This document shows positions 8,218 to 17,349 of a stretch of DNA of 64,000 bases, piece after piece (the first letter of the stretch is position 1; every line of letters starts with the position of its first letter). Under the pieces are notes generated by a model. That model was given only the letters and a program-made list of their open reading frames with translations, was not told where the DNA came from and did not search any database. Origin of the DNA: Solwaraspora sp. WMMD406 (GTDB taxonomy: Bacteria > Actinomycetota > Actinomycetes > Mycobacteriales > Micromonosporaceae); contig NZ_JARUBF010000001.1 in assembly GCF_029626025.1 (NCBI RefSeq), forward strand, positions 5,736,001-5,800,000. Direction: 5' to 3'. The position numbers and the translations under genes were made by a program.

Positions 8218-9087
8218 ATGTCCGTCACCGCCACCCCCCTGTCCGCCGCGCCAGTGGTCGAGACGCCAGCGGCCGAGACCATCCCCGCACGGTCACCCGC
8301 CGTCACCGTGGTGATCCCCGCGCTCAACGAGGAACGGAACCTACCGCACGTCTTCGGCCGGCTGCCCGCCGACATCGCGGAGGTGATCCTCGTCGACGGC
8401 GGCTCCGTCGACCGTACCGTCCAGGTGGCCCGCCGACTCCGACCCGACGTCAGGGTCGTCGAGCAGACCCGTACCGGCAAGGGCAACGCGCTGGCCTGCG
8501 GATTCGCCGCAGCCACCGGGGACATCGTGGTGATGATCGACGCGGACGGGTCCACCGACCCGGCCGAGATCCCCGACTTCGTCGCCGCGCTGCTGGCCGG
8601 GGCGGACTTCGCCAAGGGCTCGCGGTTTCGAGCCGGCGGCGACAGCCACGACATCACCCCGCTGCGGCGACTCGGCAACGAGGGCCTCAACGGAATCGTC
8701 AACCTGCTCTTCGGCACCCGCTTCACCGACCTCTGCTACGGCTACAACGCGTTCTGGCGCCGGGTGCTACCGGCCCTGGACCTGCCTGATCCAGGCGTAC
8801 CGGCACTGTCCGGCGGACGCAAGCACTGGGGCGACGGGTTCGAGATCGAAACGCTGATCAACATCCGGGTCGCCGACCAAGGGCTGCGGATCGCCGAAGT
8901 GCCGAGCGTGGAACACCTGCGCATCCACGGCGAGAGCAACCTCGACACCGTACGAGACGGGACCCGCGTGCTGCGCACCATCCTCAGCGAGTTCGGCCGC
9001 GGCCTCGGGCACCACCGCCTGCGGCCGGGCCGACAGCAGCGGCAGCAGGCCGCCGTACCGACCGCGACCGTGATCAGGGAGGGCTGA
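8218..9087 (+). CDS. GT2 family glycosyltransferase (dolichyl-phosphate mannose synthase type)
   Basis: A 289-residue GT-A fold transferase. The nucleotide-binding start is TVVIPALNEERNLPHVF (about residues 29-45), then VILVDGGSVDRT, GKGNALACGFAAATGD and the metal-binding MIDADGSTDP. A polyprenyl-phosphate acceptor region follows (FRAGGDSHDITPLRRLGNEGLNGIVNLLFGTRFTDLCYGYNAFWR), which resembles DPM1-like enzymes that load sugar onto a lipid carrier. No membrane helix is evident. GGAGG lies 6 bases before the ATG. It is the first gene of a five-gene plus-strand exopolysaccharide operon; the next gene begins 3 bases after its stop. Confidence 0.92.
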   Translation: MSVTATPLSAAPVVETPAAETIPARSPAVTVVIPALNEERNLPHVFGRLPADIAEVILVDGGSVDRTVQVARRLRPDVRVVEQTRTGKGNALACGFAAATGDIVVMIDADGSTDPAEIPDFVAALLAGADFAKGSRFRAGGDSHDITPLRRLGNEGLNGIVNLLFGTRFTDLCYGYNAFWRRVLPALDLPDPGVPALSGGRKHWGDGFEIETLINIRVADQGLRIAEVPSVEHLRIHGESNLDTVRDGTRVLRTILSEFGRGLGHHRLRPGRQQRQQAAVPTATVIREG

Positions 9088-9090
9088 CCG

Positions 9091-10086
9091 ATGCGCCCGC
9101 CCACCGTCAGCGTCGTCCTGCCGACCCACCACCCCGAGCGACTCACCGGCCTGCGCGCCGCCGTCGACTCCGTCCGCCGACAGGACCTCCGGCCGATCGA
9201 GATCATCGTGGTGGTCGACCATCATCCGGAACTGGCCGATCGAATCTCGCGGGAACTACCCGAGGTGACCGTGCTGGCCAACGCGTACCAGCGAGGGGTC
9301 TCCGGCAACCGCAACACCGGCGCGGAGCATGCCCACGGCGAACTCGTCGTCTTCCTCGATGACGACGTCGTGGCCCGTCCCGGCTGGCTCGCCGGACTGG
9401 TCGCCGCCTTCGCCGAGCCGGCGGTGATCGGGGCCGGCGGGGCGATCGAACCCGCCTGGGAACGGCACCAGCCGGACTGGTTCCCCGACGAGTTCCGGTG
9501 GGCCGTCGGCGGCTCCTACGCCGGTCAGCCCGACCGACCCGGCGCGGTGCGCAACGTCTGGTCGGCCAGCATGGCGGTACGCCGCGAGGCGTTCCTCGCC
9601 GCCGGCGGGTTCCGCACCGGTTTCGGCAAGGTCGGCGATCGGGCGCGACCCGAGGACACCGAACTCTGCCTGCGGATGAGCATGGTGACCGGCGGCCAGT
9701 GGTGGTACGTGCCGCACGCCGTGATCTCCCACGGCGTGCCCGCCCGCAACGCCACCTTCCGGTACTTCCTGCGCCGCTGCGTCGCCGAAGGACGCGGCAA
9801 GATCATGATGGCCAGGTTGCTCGACGGCGCGCCCAGCCTCGGTGCCGAGCAGGACTACCTGCGCCGCACCCTGCCCCACGCGCTGCGCCGGGAAACCGTG
9901 GCGGCTTTCGGCCGTGGCAGACGCCGGCACGCTGCCCGCGCCGGCGCGATCCTGGCCGGTACGGGCGGGGCGGCGCTCGGGGCGCTGATCGAACTCGCCA
10001 GCCGCCCCCGCGCCGACGCCGCCGAACCCACCGGATCCATCCGTGTCCCGACTCCGTCCCCCCAATCGATCGGAGCCGTCCGATGA
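9091..10086 (+). CDS. GT2 family glycosyltransferase
   Basis: A 331-residue glycosyltransferase with TVSVVLPTHHPERLTGLRAAVDSV at the N-terminus, RGVSGNRNTGAEHAHGELVVFLDDDV carrying the DDD metal site, the acceptor region WSASMAVRREAFLAAGGF and RPEDTELCLRM containing the likely catalytic ED. A weakly hydrophobic stretch (about 289-305) may touch the membrane. GGGAGGG lies close to the ATG. Its end overlaps the next glycosyltransferase start by 4 bases (ATGA). It probably adds one sugar to the repeat unit of the polysaccharide made here; donor and linkage cannot be read from the sequence. Confidence 0.92.
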   Translation: MRPPTVSVVLPTHHPERLTGLRAAVDSVRRQDLRPIEIIVVVDHHPELADRISRELPEVTVLANAYQRGVSGNRNTGAEHAHGELVVFLDDDVVARPGWLAGLVAAFAEPAVIGAGGAIEPAWERHQPDWFPDEFRWAVGGSYAGQPDRPGAVRNVWSASMAVRREAFLAAGGFRTGFGKVGDRARPEDTELCLRMSMVTGGQWWYVPHAVISHGVPARNATFRYFLRRCVAEGRGKIMMARLLDGAPSLGAEQDYLRRTLPHALRRETVAAFGRGRRRHAARAGAILAGTGGAALGALIELASRPRADAAEPTGSIRVPTPSPQSIGAVR

Positions 10087-11405
10087 ATTCGCGTTTCTCA
10101 GCCGCCGTCCCGTCCGCTACCGCTGGACAGATCCCGTCCGAGCCCGGACGGTCGTCGGCCACCGACCGGATCCCGGCCACCGTCGTCGACCTGGACGTCA
10201 CCGGCACGCTACCCGATATCGCCGGATTCGACCCGGCCGGTCGTCGGGTGGAACGCGCCTGGCTGCTGGTACGCCAGTTCACCCAACCGATCGGCGCGCT
10301 GCTGCTCGACGTACCGCCGCAGGGGCTGACCGGTGCGGAGCTCGCCGCCACGATCGACCAGCGGATCCCACCGGCGTCCCGACCCGAGCCCGGCTACCTG
10401 GCCCGCCGCGCCGACGTCCTCGCCGACGCGCCGCACATCACCGTGGTCGTCTGCACCCGGGAACGACCGGCCGGGCTGGCCCGCACCCTGGACAGCCTGC
10501 TCGCCCAGCGGTACCCCCGGTTCCGGGTGCTGGTGGTGGACAACGCCCCGGTCAGCGACGCCACCGCCCGCGTCGTCGCCGACGTCGCCGGTCGCCCGGT
10601 CTCCGTCGACTACGTGCGGGAACCCCGGCCAGGGCTGTCGCACGCCCGCAACCGGGCGATACGCGCCACCGCTGGCGAGATCGTCGCCTGGATCGACGAC
10701 GACGAGGTGGCCGACCCGGACTGGCTCGCCGAGATCGCCCGCGCGTTGGCCGACCACCCGCACTCCGACGCGGTCACCGGTGCGATCGCGCCGGCCGAGC
10801 TGGTCACGGACGCGCAGCTGTGGTTCGAGCAGTACGGCGGGCACAGCAAGGGTCGGGGCTTCACGCCGGACGTCTTCTCGCCGGCGACCGCGCACCGGCA
10901 GAGTCCGCTGTACCCGCTGCCGCCCTTCGGTGCCGGCGGCAACATGGTCTTCCGGCCCGGCGTGCTGGAGCGCGTCGGCGGCTTCGACACCGCGCTCGGT
11001 GCCGGCACCCCGGCGATGGGCTCCGAGGACACCCTGGCGTTGATGCAGGTGCTGGTCGCCGGCGGTACGGTGGCGTACCAGCCGAGCGCGTTGGTGTGGC
11101 ACCACCATCGCCGCGACCTGGCCGGACTCCGCAAGCAGCTGGTCGGCTACGGCACCGGGCTGACCGCCGCCTACACCAGTCTGCTGCTGCGAGAGCCTCG
11201 CCTGCTCGGACCGCTGCTGCGGTTGGTCCCGACCGCGTTGCGCGACATCCTCGGCGACGGGGACCGGTTGGCCGGACTCCGCGACGACTTTCCTCGTGAC
11301 CTGATCGGCGCCAACCGGCGCGGCCTGCTCACCGGTCCGATCGCCTACCTGCGCAGCCGGCTCGCCGACCGGCGACTGCGCCGTCGCCTGCGGGACGCGG
11401 CATGA
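10083..11405 (+). CDS. GT2 family glycosyltransferase with N-terminal extension
   Basis: A 440-residue protein. The first 115 residues are an extension containing FDPAGRRVERAWLLVRQFTQPIGALLLDVPPQGL, which I recall from actinobacterial GT2 proteins of exopolysaccharide loci. The catalytic domain follows: ITVVVCTRERPAGLARTLDSL, RPGLSHARNRAIRATAGEIVAWIDDDEV (metal site), FGAGGNMVFRP, and GTPAMGSEDTLALMQ with the probable catalytic acidic pair. I chose the ATG at 10083 because it overlaps the previous stop; the frame is open far upstream but that part is a shadow of the preceding gene. The last bases overlap the flippase start (ATGA). Confidence 0.9.
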   Translation: MNSRFSAAVPSATAGQIPSEPGRSSATDRIPATVVDLDVTGTLPDIAGFDPAGRRVERAWLLVRQFTQPIGALLLDVPPQGLTGAELAATIDQRIPPASRPEPGYLARRADVLADAPHITVVVCTRERPAGLARTLDSLLAQRYPRFRVLVVDNAPVSDATARVVADVAGRPVSVDYVREPRPGLSHARNRAIRATAGEIVAWIDDDEVADPDWLAEIARALADHPHSDAVTGAIAPAELVTDAQLWFEQYGGHSKGRGFTPDVFSPATAHRQSPLYPLPPFGAGGNMVFRPGVLERVGGFDTALGAGTPAMGSEDTLALMQVLVAGGTVAYQPSALVWHHHRRDLAGLRKQLVGYGTGLTAAYTSLLLREPRLLGPLLRLVPTALRDILGDGDRLAGLRDDFPRDLIGANRRGLLTGPIAYLRSRLADRRLRRRLRDAA

Positions 11406-12817
11406 CCACCGCCGTCGAGACCGCCGCCGGCACCGCCGCGCCGGACGCGGTGGCTGCGCTCACGCGGTCTGGACAGCGGCGACCGTCGGTCCTGCTGCGC
11501 AGCGCCGCCGCGCTGATGACGTCGACCGTGGCCAGCGCGGCGCTCGGCTTCGTGTTCTGGGTGGTCGCCGCACGATGGTTCCCCCCGGAGACCGTGGGCC
11601 GGGCCTCGGCGGCGGTGTCGGCGATGACCCTGCTGGCCGGACTCGCCCAGCTCAACCTGGTCAACCTGTACGCCCGGTTCCTGCCCGGCGCGGGTCGGCA
11701 CACCCGGCGGCTGGTGCTCACCGGCTACGCCGCGTCGGCCGCGATGTCGCTGCTGCTCAGCGGCGCCTTCCTCGCGTTGGGTAGGGGTACGGGCATCGTC
11801 GGCCCGACGTCGGCGCAGCGACTGTTCTTCGTCGCCGCCGTCCTCGGCACGGCGATCTTCTTCATCACCGACGGCGTGCTGACGGCGCTGCGCCGGGCGG
11901 GCGGCGTACCGGCCAAGAACGTGGTCGCGTCGACCGCCAAGGTGGCGCTGCTGCCGCTGCTCGCCGGCACGGCCGCCGGCGACGGCATGCTCATCGCCTG
12001 GTCCGCGCCGATGCTGCTGACCATGCTCGGCGTCAACTGGTGGATTCTGGGTCGGCTCATTCCGGCGCGGACCCGTACGGCGCCCGCCGTGGCCGCCCCG
12101 GCCCGGCGCGAGCTGCTCGGCTTCGCCTCCGCCGAGTACGTCAACGGGCTGCTCACCAATGCGGTGGCGTTCCTGCCTCCGGTGCTGGTGGCCGGCGTGC
12201 TGGGGTCCACCGCCAGCGCCTACTTCTACATCCCGTGGGTGATCGGGGTGGCCGCCAGCACGCTGCTGTGGAACGTGGTCACCTCCTTCGTGGTGACCGC
12301 GTCCAGCGACGCGAGCGCCGCCCGCGCCCACGTCGACCGGGCGATCGCCCTGGTCGCGGCGGTGGTGCTGCCGGGCGCGCTGGTGCTCGGTACGGCGGCT
12401 GAGCCGCTGCTGCGGTTGCTCGGCGGTGACTACGCCACCGAGGGGGCCGCGACGCTGCGACTGATCGGGCTGTCCCTGCCCTTCACCGGGATGGTGCTGC
12501 TCTACTGCGCCTTCGCGATGATGGAGAAGCGGATGTGGCCGGTGGTGACGGTGCAGTCCGTGGGGATCGTCGCGTTCCTGGCGTTGAGCTGGTACGGGCT
12601 GCCCCGGGTCGGAATCATCGCGCCGGCTGCGGCGCTGGTTATGACACAGGCCGCGGTAGGGCTGACCCTGCTGCCGGGACTGATCCGGCGGTACCGGGCG
12701 ACTGGAAATGCCGCGAACGCCCCTGACTGGGCCGCGCGTACCGCCCTGTCCGGGACCGTCACCGCCGGGGCTGTCACGACCGAGACCGTTACCACCGACA
12801 CCGGGAGTGCCGGATGA
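11402..12817 (+). CDS. Polysaccharide flippase-like membrane protein (MOP superfamily)
   Basis: A 471-residue protein with about 12 transmembrane segments starting near residue 38 (LMTSTVASAALGFVFWVVAARWF), with the early motif PPETVGRASAAVSAMTLLAGLAQLNL typical of Wzx/MATE-like lipid-linked oligosaccharide flippases. It presumably moves the undecaprenyl-linked repeat unit to the outer face. It is coupled on both sides by 4-base overlaps (11402-11405 and 12814-12817). A Thr/Val-rich C-terminal tail is unlike the rest and probably disordered. Confidence 0.88.
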   Translation: MTTAVETAAGTAAPDAVAALTRSGQRRPSVLLRSAAALMTSTVASAALGFVFWVVAARWFPPETVGRASAAVSAMTLLAGLAQLNLVNLYARFLPGAGRHTRRLVLTGYAASAAMSLLLSGAFLALGRGTGIVGPTSAQRLFFVAAVLGTAIFFITDGVLTALRRAGGVPAKNVVASTAKVALLPLLAGTAAGDGMLIAWSAPMLLTMLGVNWWILGRLIPARTRTAPAVAAPARRELLGFASAEYVNGLLTNAVAFLPPVLVAGVLGSTASAYFYIPWVIGVAASTLLWNVVTSFVVTASSDASAARAHVDRAIALVAAVVLPGALVLGTAAEPLLRLLGGDYATEGAATLRLIGLSLPFTGMVLLYCAFAMMEKRMWPVVTVQSVGIVAFLALSWYGLPRVGIIAPAAALVMTQAAVGLTLLPGLIRRYRATGNAANAPDWAARTALSGTVTAGAVTTETVTTDTGSAG

Positions 12818-15249
12818 CCGATCTCGCCCTGCGTCCCCCCCAGGTCGACGCCACACTGCCCGCCGCGACGCCGTCCGCCGCCACACCGCCCGCTGCCCGT
12901 CGCGACGTCATCCGACCCGCTGCCCGTCGCGACGTCATCCGACCCGCTGCCGGTTTCGGCGCCGCCCCGCCCGACGGCATCGTCCCCGGGATCGGATCCG
13001 GCTCGGCGACGCTGGCCTGGACCGGGCTGATCGTGTCCGTGTTCGCCATGATCGGCCTGGCCGTCGGCGGCCCGACGCAGGCACCCGCAGCCGTCGCGTT
13101 CGCCGCTCTCGGCCCCGGTGCCGCCCTGTTCAGCCACCTTTCGGTGGGTCCGGCATCGTTCCGGTGGGCCTCGGCCATGCTGGTCAGTCTGGCCGGATAC
13201 GCCGCTGCCGCGACCGTCTCGGTGTGGGCCGGCTGGTGGCAACCGCGCGCTTTGGTCGGCGCGCTGGCGGTCGGGGTGGCCGTCAGCTGCCTGTCCGCTC
13301 TGCTGCGCGGCCGGCGGCGGGCGCGGACCGACGCCGCACTCCAGGGGCGGACCGACGCCGCACTCCAGGCGCGGACCGACGCCGCACTCCAGGCGCGGAC
13401 CGTACGCCGTACGCGGGCCGGGACGGCGGGACGGCCCGCCGCAGCCGTCCGCACGCTCCTCGCCCACGCGGCGATGATCGGCACCGCCCTGACGCTGTGG
13501 CAGATCGCGGTACGTCGTACCGAGGTGACCGAGGTGGGCGGCTTCGGGCTGCTCGCCACCATCCACCCGGTGTACCTGCTCGCCGTGGCGGTCACCGTCA
13601 CCGGGTTCGTCATCGCCGTCGCCGGCCTGCCGGCACACGCCGACCAGCCGCCCGTACCCGCCGACGGGCCGCTCGCACGGAGTCGTGGGCTGGCGGCGGC
13701 CGGCTACCTGGTGCTGCTGATCGCGCTGCTGCACGGCACCACCCCACTGCTGCTCGACCAACCGCAGTACGCCTGGACATACAAGCACCTCGGGGTGATC
13801 GAATACATCGCCGCCGGCAACCCGGTCGGCGCGGCCCAGGACATCTACCAGCAGTGGCCGGCGCTGTTCGCCGGAGCGGCACAGCTCGGCGCGGCCGGCG
13901 CGGCCGGCCCCGCGACCCTGGCCGACTGGTCCCCGCTCGTGTTCAACCTGGCGGCCGCGCTGGTGCTGTACGCGATCGCGCGGACCCTCTCCGGTGACCG
14001 CCGGGTCGCGTACCTGACCGTCTTCGGCTTCCTCGCGGTCAACTGGGTCGAGGAGGATTACCTTTCCCCGCAGGCGTTCGGCTTCCTGCTCAGTCTCGGG
14101 ATCATGCTGTTCGTGCTGGCTCGGCTCCGTACCCCGGTCGCCGCAGGATCGGCGGAGCGTCCGAGCGGCACCGGCGCGGTTGCGGGTACGTCGGGCCGCC
14201 GGGCCCGGGTCGGGGCGACGGTGGCGGCGCTGGCCCTGCTGGCGGTCCTCACCGCCGCCCACCAACTGTCGCCGTATCTGGTGGTGGCCCAGGTCGCCGT
14301 GCTGGCCGCGCTGCGGCTGATCCGTCCCCGCTGGCTTCCGCTGGCCATGGCGGTGATCGTGCTCGGCTACCTACTGCCCCGGTTCGGTTTCGTGTCGGAG
14401 GCGTTCGGGGTCTTCGACGGGTTCGACGTCTTCGCCAACGCGGCCGGCAACGCCGACGGCTGGGGGTCGACCGGCCAGGCGTACTCGGCGATCGTGGTCC
14501 GGACGTTGGCGCTGACCGTGTGGGCGCTGACCGTGCTCGCGGTGCTGGCCCACCGGCGGCGGTGGCGCACCGTGGTCGTGCCGGCGCTGCTGGCGGCCAC
14601 GCCGTTCGTCCTGATCGCCGGGCAGAGCTACGGCGGCGAGGCGATCTACCGGGTGTTCCTGTTCTCGGCACCGTGGTGTGCGTACCTGATCGCCACGGCC
14701 GTGGTCGACCAGTCGGACCGGCGTCGGGCCGGCCGCCGGGGCTGGTTGGGTCCGGTCGCGGCGGTGACGCTCGCGGTCGCACTCGCCGTGTTCGTCCTGG
14801 GTACGGTGCAGGGCCGGCACGGGCAGCTCGTGGTGGACCGGCAGACCTCCGACGAGGTCGCCGCCGCCCGTGCGTTGTACGCCACCGCCGAGCCCGGGGC
14901 CACGATCGCGGTGGCCACGTCCAACTTCCCGAGCCGGCTGACGTCGGCGTACCCGGGGTTCAACACCGACGTCCCGGCCGGCGAACCGGACCTGGTGGTC
15001 GGCGCGGGCCTGCGGGGTGAGTCCCTCGACGGCGAACACCTGCCGGCGATCGAGGAGTTCCTGCGATCGTTCGCCGGCGAGCCCGCGTACCTGGTGATCA
15101 GCGACGGGATGCGGCGTCAGGCCGACTACTTCGGCTACTTCCCGGCCGGCTCGCTGGACCGCCTCGAACAGCTGCTGGCCGACCGGGACGGCTGGTCGGT
15201 GTTCCAGCGCGGCGAAGACGTGACAGTCTACCGCTACGCCGGGGCGTAG
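12814..15249 (+). CDS. Large polytopic membrane protein, polymerase- or GT-C-like
   Basis: An 811-residue protein. The first 55 residues are Ala/Pro/Arg-rich and partly made of a duplicated AARRDVIRP unit. About 15 membrane segments follow from residue 65 to about 665. A cytoplasmic loop near 170-195 contains three TDAALQAR repeats. A motif-rich loop follows (QYAWTYKHLGVIEYIAAGNPVGAAQDIYQQWPA) and then a membrane segment with NWVEEDYLSPQ. The soluble C-terminal 150 residues look extracytoplasmic. The architecture suggests a Wzy-like polymerase or GT-C glycosyltransferase completing the exopolysaccharide pathway. The last 16 bases overlap the convergent GH16 gene. Confidence 0.8.
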   Translation: MTDLALRPPQVDATLPAATPSAATPPAARRDVIRPAARRDVIRPAAGFGAAPPDGIVPGIGSGSATLAWTGLIVSVFAMIGLAVGGPTQAPAAVAFAALGPGAALFSHLSVGPASFRWASAMLVSLAGYAAAATVSVWAGWWQPRALVGALAVGVAVSCLSALLRGRRRARTDAALQGRTDAALQARTDAALQARTVRRTRAGTAGRPAAAVRTLLAHAAMIGTALTLWQIAVRRTEVTEVGGFGLLATIHPVYLLAVAVTVTGFVIAVAGLPAHADQPPVPADGPLARSRGLAAAGYLVLLIALLHGTTPLLLDQPQYAWTYKHLGVIEYIAAGNPVGAAQDIYQQWPALFAGAAQLGAAGAAGPATLADWSPLVFNLAAALVLYAIARTLSGDRRVAYLTVFGFLAVNWVEEDYLSPQAFGFLLSLGIMLFVLARLRTPVAAGSAERPSGTGAVAGTSGRRARVGATVAALALLAVLTAAHQLSPYLVVAQVAVLAALRLIRPRWLPLAMAVIVLGYLLPRFGFVSEAFGVFDGFDVFANAAGNADGWGSTGQAYSAIVVRTLALTVWALTVLAVLAHRRRWRTVVVPALLAATPFVLIAGQSYGGEAIYRVFLFSAPWCAYLIATAVVDQSDRRRAGRRGWLGPVAAVTLAVALAVFVLGTVQGRHGQLVVDRQTSDEVAAARALYATAEPGATIAVATSNFPSRLTSAYPGFNTDVPAGEPDLVVGAGLRGESLDGEHLPAIEEFLRSFAGEPAYLVISDGMRRQADYFGYFPAGSLDRLEQLLADRDGWSVFQRGEDVTVYRYAGA
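12889..12942 (+). repeat. 27-bp in-frame tandem repeat (two copies plus a partial)
   Basis: Two identical 27-base units (12889-12915 and 12916-12942), followed by an 8-base partial third copy, encode repeated ARRDVIRP at the disordered N-terminus of the 811-residue membrane protein. Length variation between strains is likely. Confidence 0.85.
13323..13394 (+). repeat. 24-bp in-frame tandem repeat, three copies
   Basis: Three near-identical 24-base units starting GCGGACCGACGCCGCACTCC encode RTDAALQ(G/A) in a cytoplasmic loop of the membrane protein. The copies differ at one base, so the expansion is recent. Confidence 0.85.
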
Positions 15250-16211
15250 ACGGCGACCCAGTCGACCTGCAGGTCGACCACGTCCGGGGTGGTCTCGTCC
15301 GGGCAGGCCTCCCAGGTGTGGCCGCAGTACCAGGCCTGGGACTGCAGGGCCAGCGCCATCGGCTCGTCCGGCACCTGGTCGCCGGTGAGCGTCGCCCACG
15401 GCTCGCCGTCGAGGGTGTAGACCAGCTTGTCCGGAGTCCACTCCAGGCCGGCGGTGTGCCAACGGGTGAAGTCACCGGGAACACTGCGCTCGATCGGGTC
15501 GCCGGTGACCGGGTGCAGTACGCCGTACATCCGGTCCCGGCCCTTGCCGTTGTCCTCGGCGATGTCGATCTCCGGCGGGTAGACGTTGTCGCCCGGCCAG
15601 AGCAGCAGGGCGTACGCGATCCCGGTGCCCTGGTCCATCCGGAAGCGGATGTCGTAGCGCCCGTAGGTCAGGGTCAGCGCCCGCCGGTTGGAGACGCCAC
15701 CGGTGACGTAGATGTTGTCCCGCTCGGCTTCCCGCCAGCCGCTGATGGTCAGCATTCCGCCGCCGACCGCGACGTGACCGGGGTCGAACCAGCCGCCCGG
15801 GTCGCCGTCGGGTTGACCGGAGTAGGCGAACCAGTCGTCGCTCAGTTCTGCCCCGGTGAAGTCGTCGACGAAGATTTGCCGCCAGCCCGGCAGGTCACCT
15901 CGCGGCAGCGCGATCCCGGACGGATGCGTCGCGCCCGTTGGCGCGGTGGTCGTCGGCGGCGGGCCGTTGGGCGGTGGACCACCGGGCGGCGGGCCGTTGG
16001 GCGCCGGACCACCGGGCGGCGCGCCGGTGCCACCGTCACCGGGTGGGACCGACGGGTCGGCTGGTCCCGTACCGTGCCGCAGGATCGGTACGGCCACGCC
16101 GATGGCCAGTACCCCCGCCGCCAGGGCGACCGTCACCGCCGCCAGCCCGGCCCGACCGGGCAACCATCCGCTGGGTGGCCGGCGGCCCGGTGAGCGTCCG
16201 CCGCCGGTCAC
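15234..16211 (-). CDS. GH16 family glycoside hydrolase, membrane-anchored or secreted
   Basis: A 325-residue protein. A basic N-terminus and one hydrophobic helix (about residues 19-42, signal anchor) are followed by a Pro/Gly-rich linker with PPNGPPPGG repeats and a GH16 beta-sandwich domain (about 105-325). The catalytic signature is PPEIDIAED, matching ExDxxE; GVSNRRALTLTYGRYDIRFRM and FTRWHTAGLEWTPDKLVYTLDGE are conserved flanking strands. It likely trims or releases the exopolysaccharide made by the convergent operon. I place the start at GTG 16211 because it overlaps the deacetylase stop (GTGA); a GTG at 16259 is the alternative. Its 3' end overlaps the polymerase-like gene by 16 bases. 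Confidence 0.88.
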   Translation of the reverse strand: MTGGGRSPGRRPPSGWLPGRAGLAAVTVALAAGVLAIGVAVPILRHGTGPADPSVPPGDGGTGAPPGGPAPNGPPPGGPPPNGPPPTTTAPTGATHPSGIALPRGDLPGWRQIFVDDFTGAELSDDWFAYSGQPDGDPGGWFDPGHVAVGGGMLTISGWREAERDNIYVTGGVSNRRALTLTYGRYDIRFRMDQGTGIAYALLLWPGDNVYPPEIDIAEDNGKGRDRMYGVLHPVTGDPIERSVPGDFTRWHTAGLEWTPDKLVYTLDGEPWATLTGDQVPDEPMALALQSQAWYCGHTWEACPDETTPDVVDLQVDWVAVYAPA

Positions 16212-17044
16212 GACAGCTGACGACCGGCTCGCCGGACCATTCGTCGGGTCAGCCGCCACGCCGGCTGAGCCAGCCGCTTGGCCTGCGGAATCATCCGCGG
16301 ACCCCCGGTGCGGACCAGGTCGAGCAGAGCGTCGGGGTCGTGGTCGCCGGTGGGCAACAGCCGAGGTACGGCCAGCCGACGATCACTCGGCCGGTAGCGA
16401 CGCCGGCCCACTTCGCAGGCGTTGTCGTGGCCGGCCCGGCGGACCGCTGCCCGGACCCGCCAGTCGTGGTAGCCGTGTGGATAGCAGAACGAGCGGATCG
16501 CGGTGCCCAGGTGTTGTTCGAGACGGTCCCGCGCGATCGTGATCTCGGTGGCGGCGGTCGGCGGTGGCAGTACGTCGAGCGGATGGTGCAGCAGCCCGTG
16601 CGAGCCGATCTCCACCCGGCCGGACGCGGCGACCTCGGTCAGTTGCGACCAGTCCAGCAGCGGACCGAACGCCGTGGCCCACTGCCGGAGCCAGCTCGCC
16701 GGTTGGCCGAGATGGCCGACCGACGGGTAGAGCGTCGCGGCCGCTCCGGCGGCGTCGAGGAGTGGGAGGGCACGGGTGAGGAAATCGGCGTACCCGTCGT
16801 CGAAGGTGAGCGCGACCAGCGGTGGTATCGGGCTCCCGTGCTCGGCGATGGCCGCGTCGAGCAGGTCCAGCGCCTGGCTGAGGCCCACCATCCGGTATCC
16901 GGCGTCGGACAGGACGGCGAGGTGCTCCGCGAAGCGCACCGCCGGCACCGCCAACGGACGCAGCGGTCCCGCTTCGACCGTGGAGATCGAGTGGTACATC
17001 AGCACCGGTAGGGCTGGGCCCGCCGGCGCGACCGGCGCCGTCAC
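16208..17044 (-). CDS. NodB-type polysaccharide deacetylase
   Basis: A 278-residue protein with LPVLMYHSIS near the N-terminus, the metal-binding motif LTFDDGYADF (DD), the second motif IGSHGLLHHPLD (two His), and FCYPHGYHD. These define the polysaccharide deacetylase family, removing acetyl groups from N- or O-acetylated sugars. No signal peptide is visible, so the protein is either cytoplasmic or exported in another way. The C-terminal 35 residues are basic. GTG start with AGGCGG close upstream. It precedes the GH16 gene with a 4-base overlap, so both are made together and probably tailor the exopolysaccharide. Confidence 0.9.
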   Translation of the reverse strand: MTAPVAPAGPALPVLMYHSISTVEAGPLRPLAVPAVRFAEHLAVLSDAGYRMVGLSQALDLLDAAIAEHGSPIPPLVALTFDDGYADFLTRALPLLDAAGAAATLYPSVGHLGQPASWLRQWATAFGPLLDWSQLTEVAASGRVEIGSHGLLHHPLDVLPPPTAATEITIARDRLEQHLGTAIRSFCYPHGYHDWRVRAAVRRAGHDNACEVGRRRYRPSDRRLAVPRLLPTGDHDPDALLDLVRTGGPRMIPQAKRLAQPAWRLTRRMVRRAGRQLS

Positions 17045-17147
17045 ACCGCCTGTCTACCCGGTCTGGGGTCGGCAAACCTCGCCGGCCCGCCCCACGGGGA
17101 ACTCGCCGAGGAAAAACCGGCTACGGGGCGCCCGGACAGGGGTCGGA

Positions 17148-17297
17148 TCAGCCCTGCGGCAGGGTGTTGTAGCCCCGGGCCTGAGCCTGCAGCTTGATGG
17201 TGTCGACCGGCAGTTCCATCCGGACGTCCGCTTCGGTGACCGCCGTCTCCAGCCCGAGCGCCTCGAACCGACGCAGGTTCTCCGCCACCGCCGACGT
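17148..17297 (-). pseudogene. Remnant of a GH10 xylanase
   Basis: About 50 codons read VAENLRRFEALGLETAVTEADV, continuing RMELPV and then to a stop. This matches the GH10 segment around the nucleophile (NLRRFxxLGLxVxITELDxRM), with the usual TELD changed to TEAD. Nothing recognisable of the rest of a roughly 300-residue catalytic domain is present on either side. I read it as a decayed fragment of a secreted xylanase gene, consistent with the surrounding plant-polymer enzymes. Confidence 0.7.
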
Positions 17298-17306
17298 GCC
17301 GAGAGT

Positions 17307-17324
17307 CCGTACCGCGCGGTACGG
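17307..17324. terminator. Palindromic hairpin downstream of the cold-shock gene
   Basis: CCGTACCGCGCGGTACGG is a perfect 18-bp palindrome flanked by an extra GAG/CTC pairing. It lies 25 bases beyond the stop of the minus-strand cold-shock gene, where a terminator is expected. A palindromic binding site is the alternative. Confidence 0.6.
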
Positions 17325-17349
17325 TCTCGACGGCCCGGCGACCGGACGG

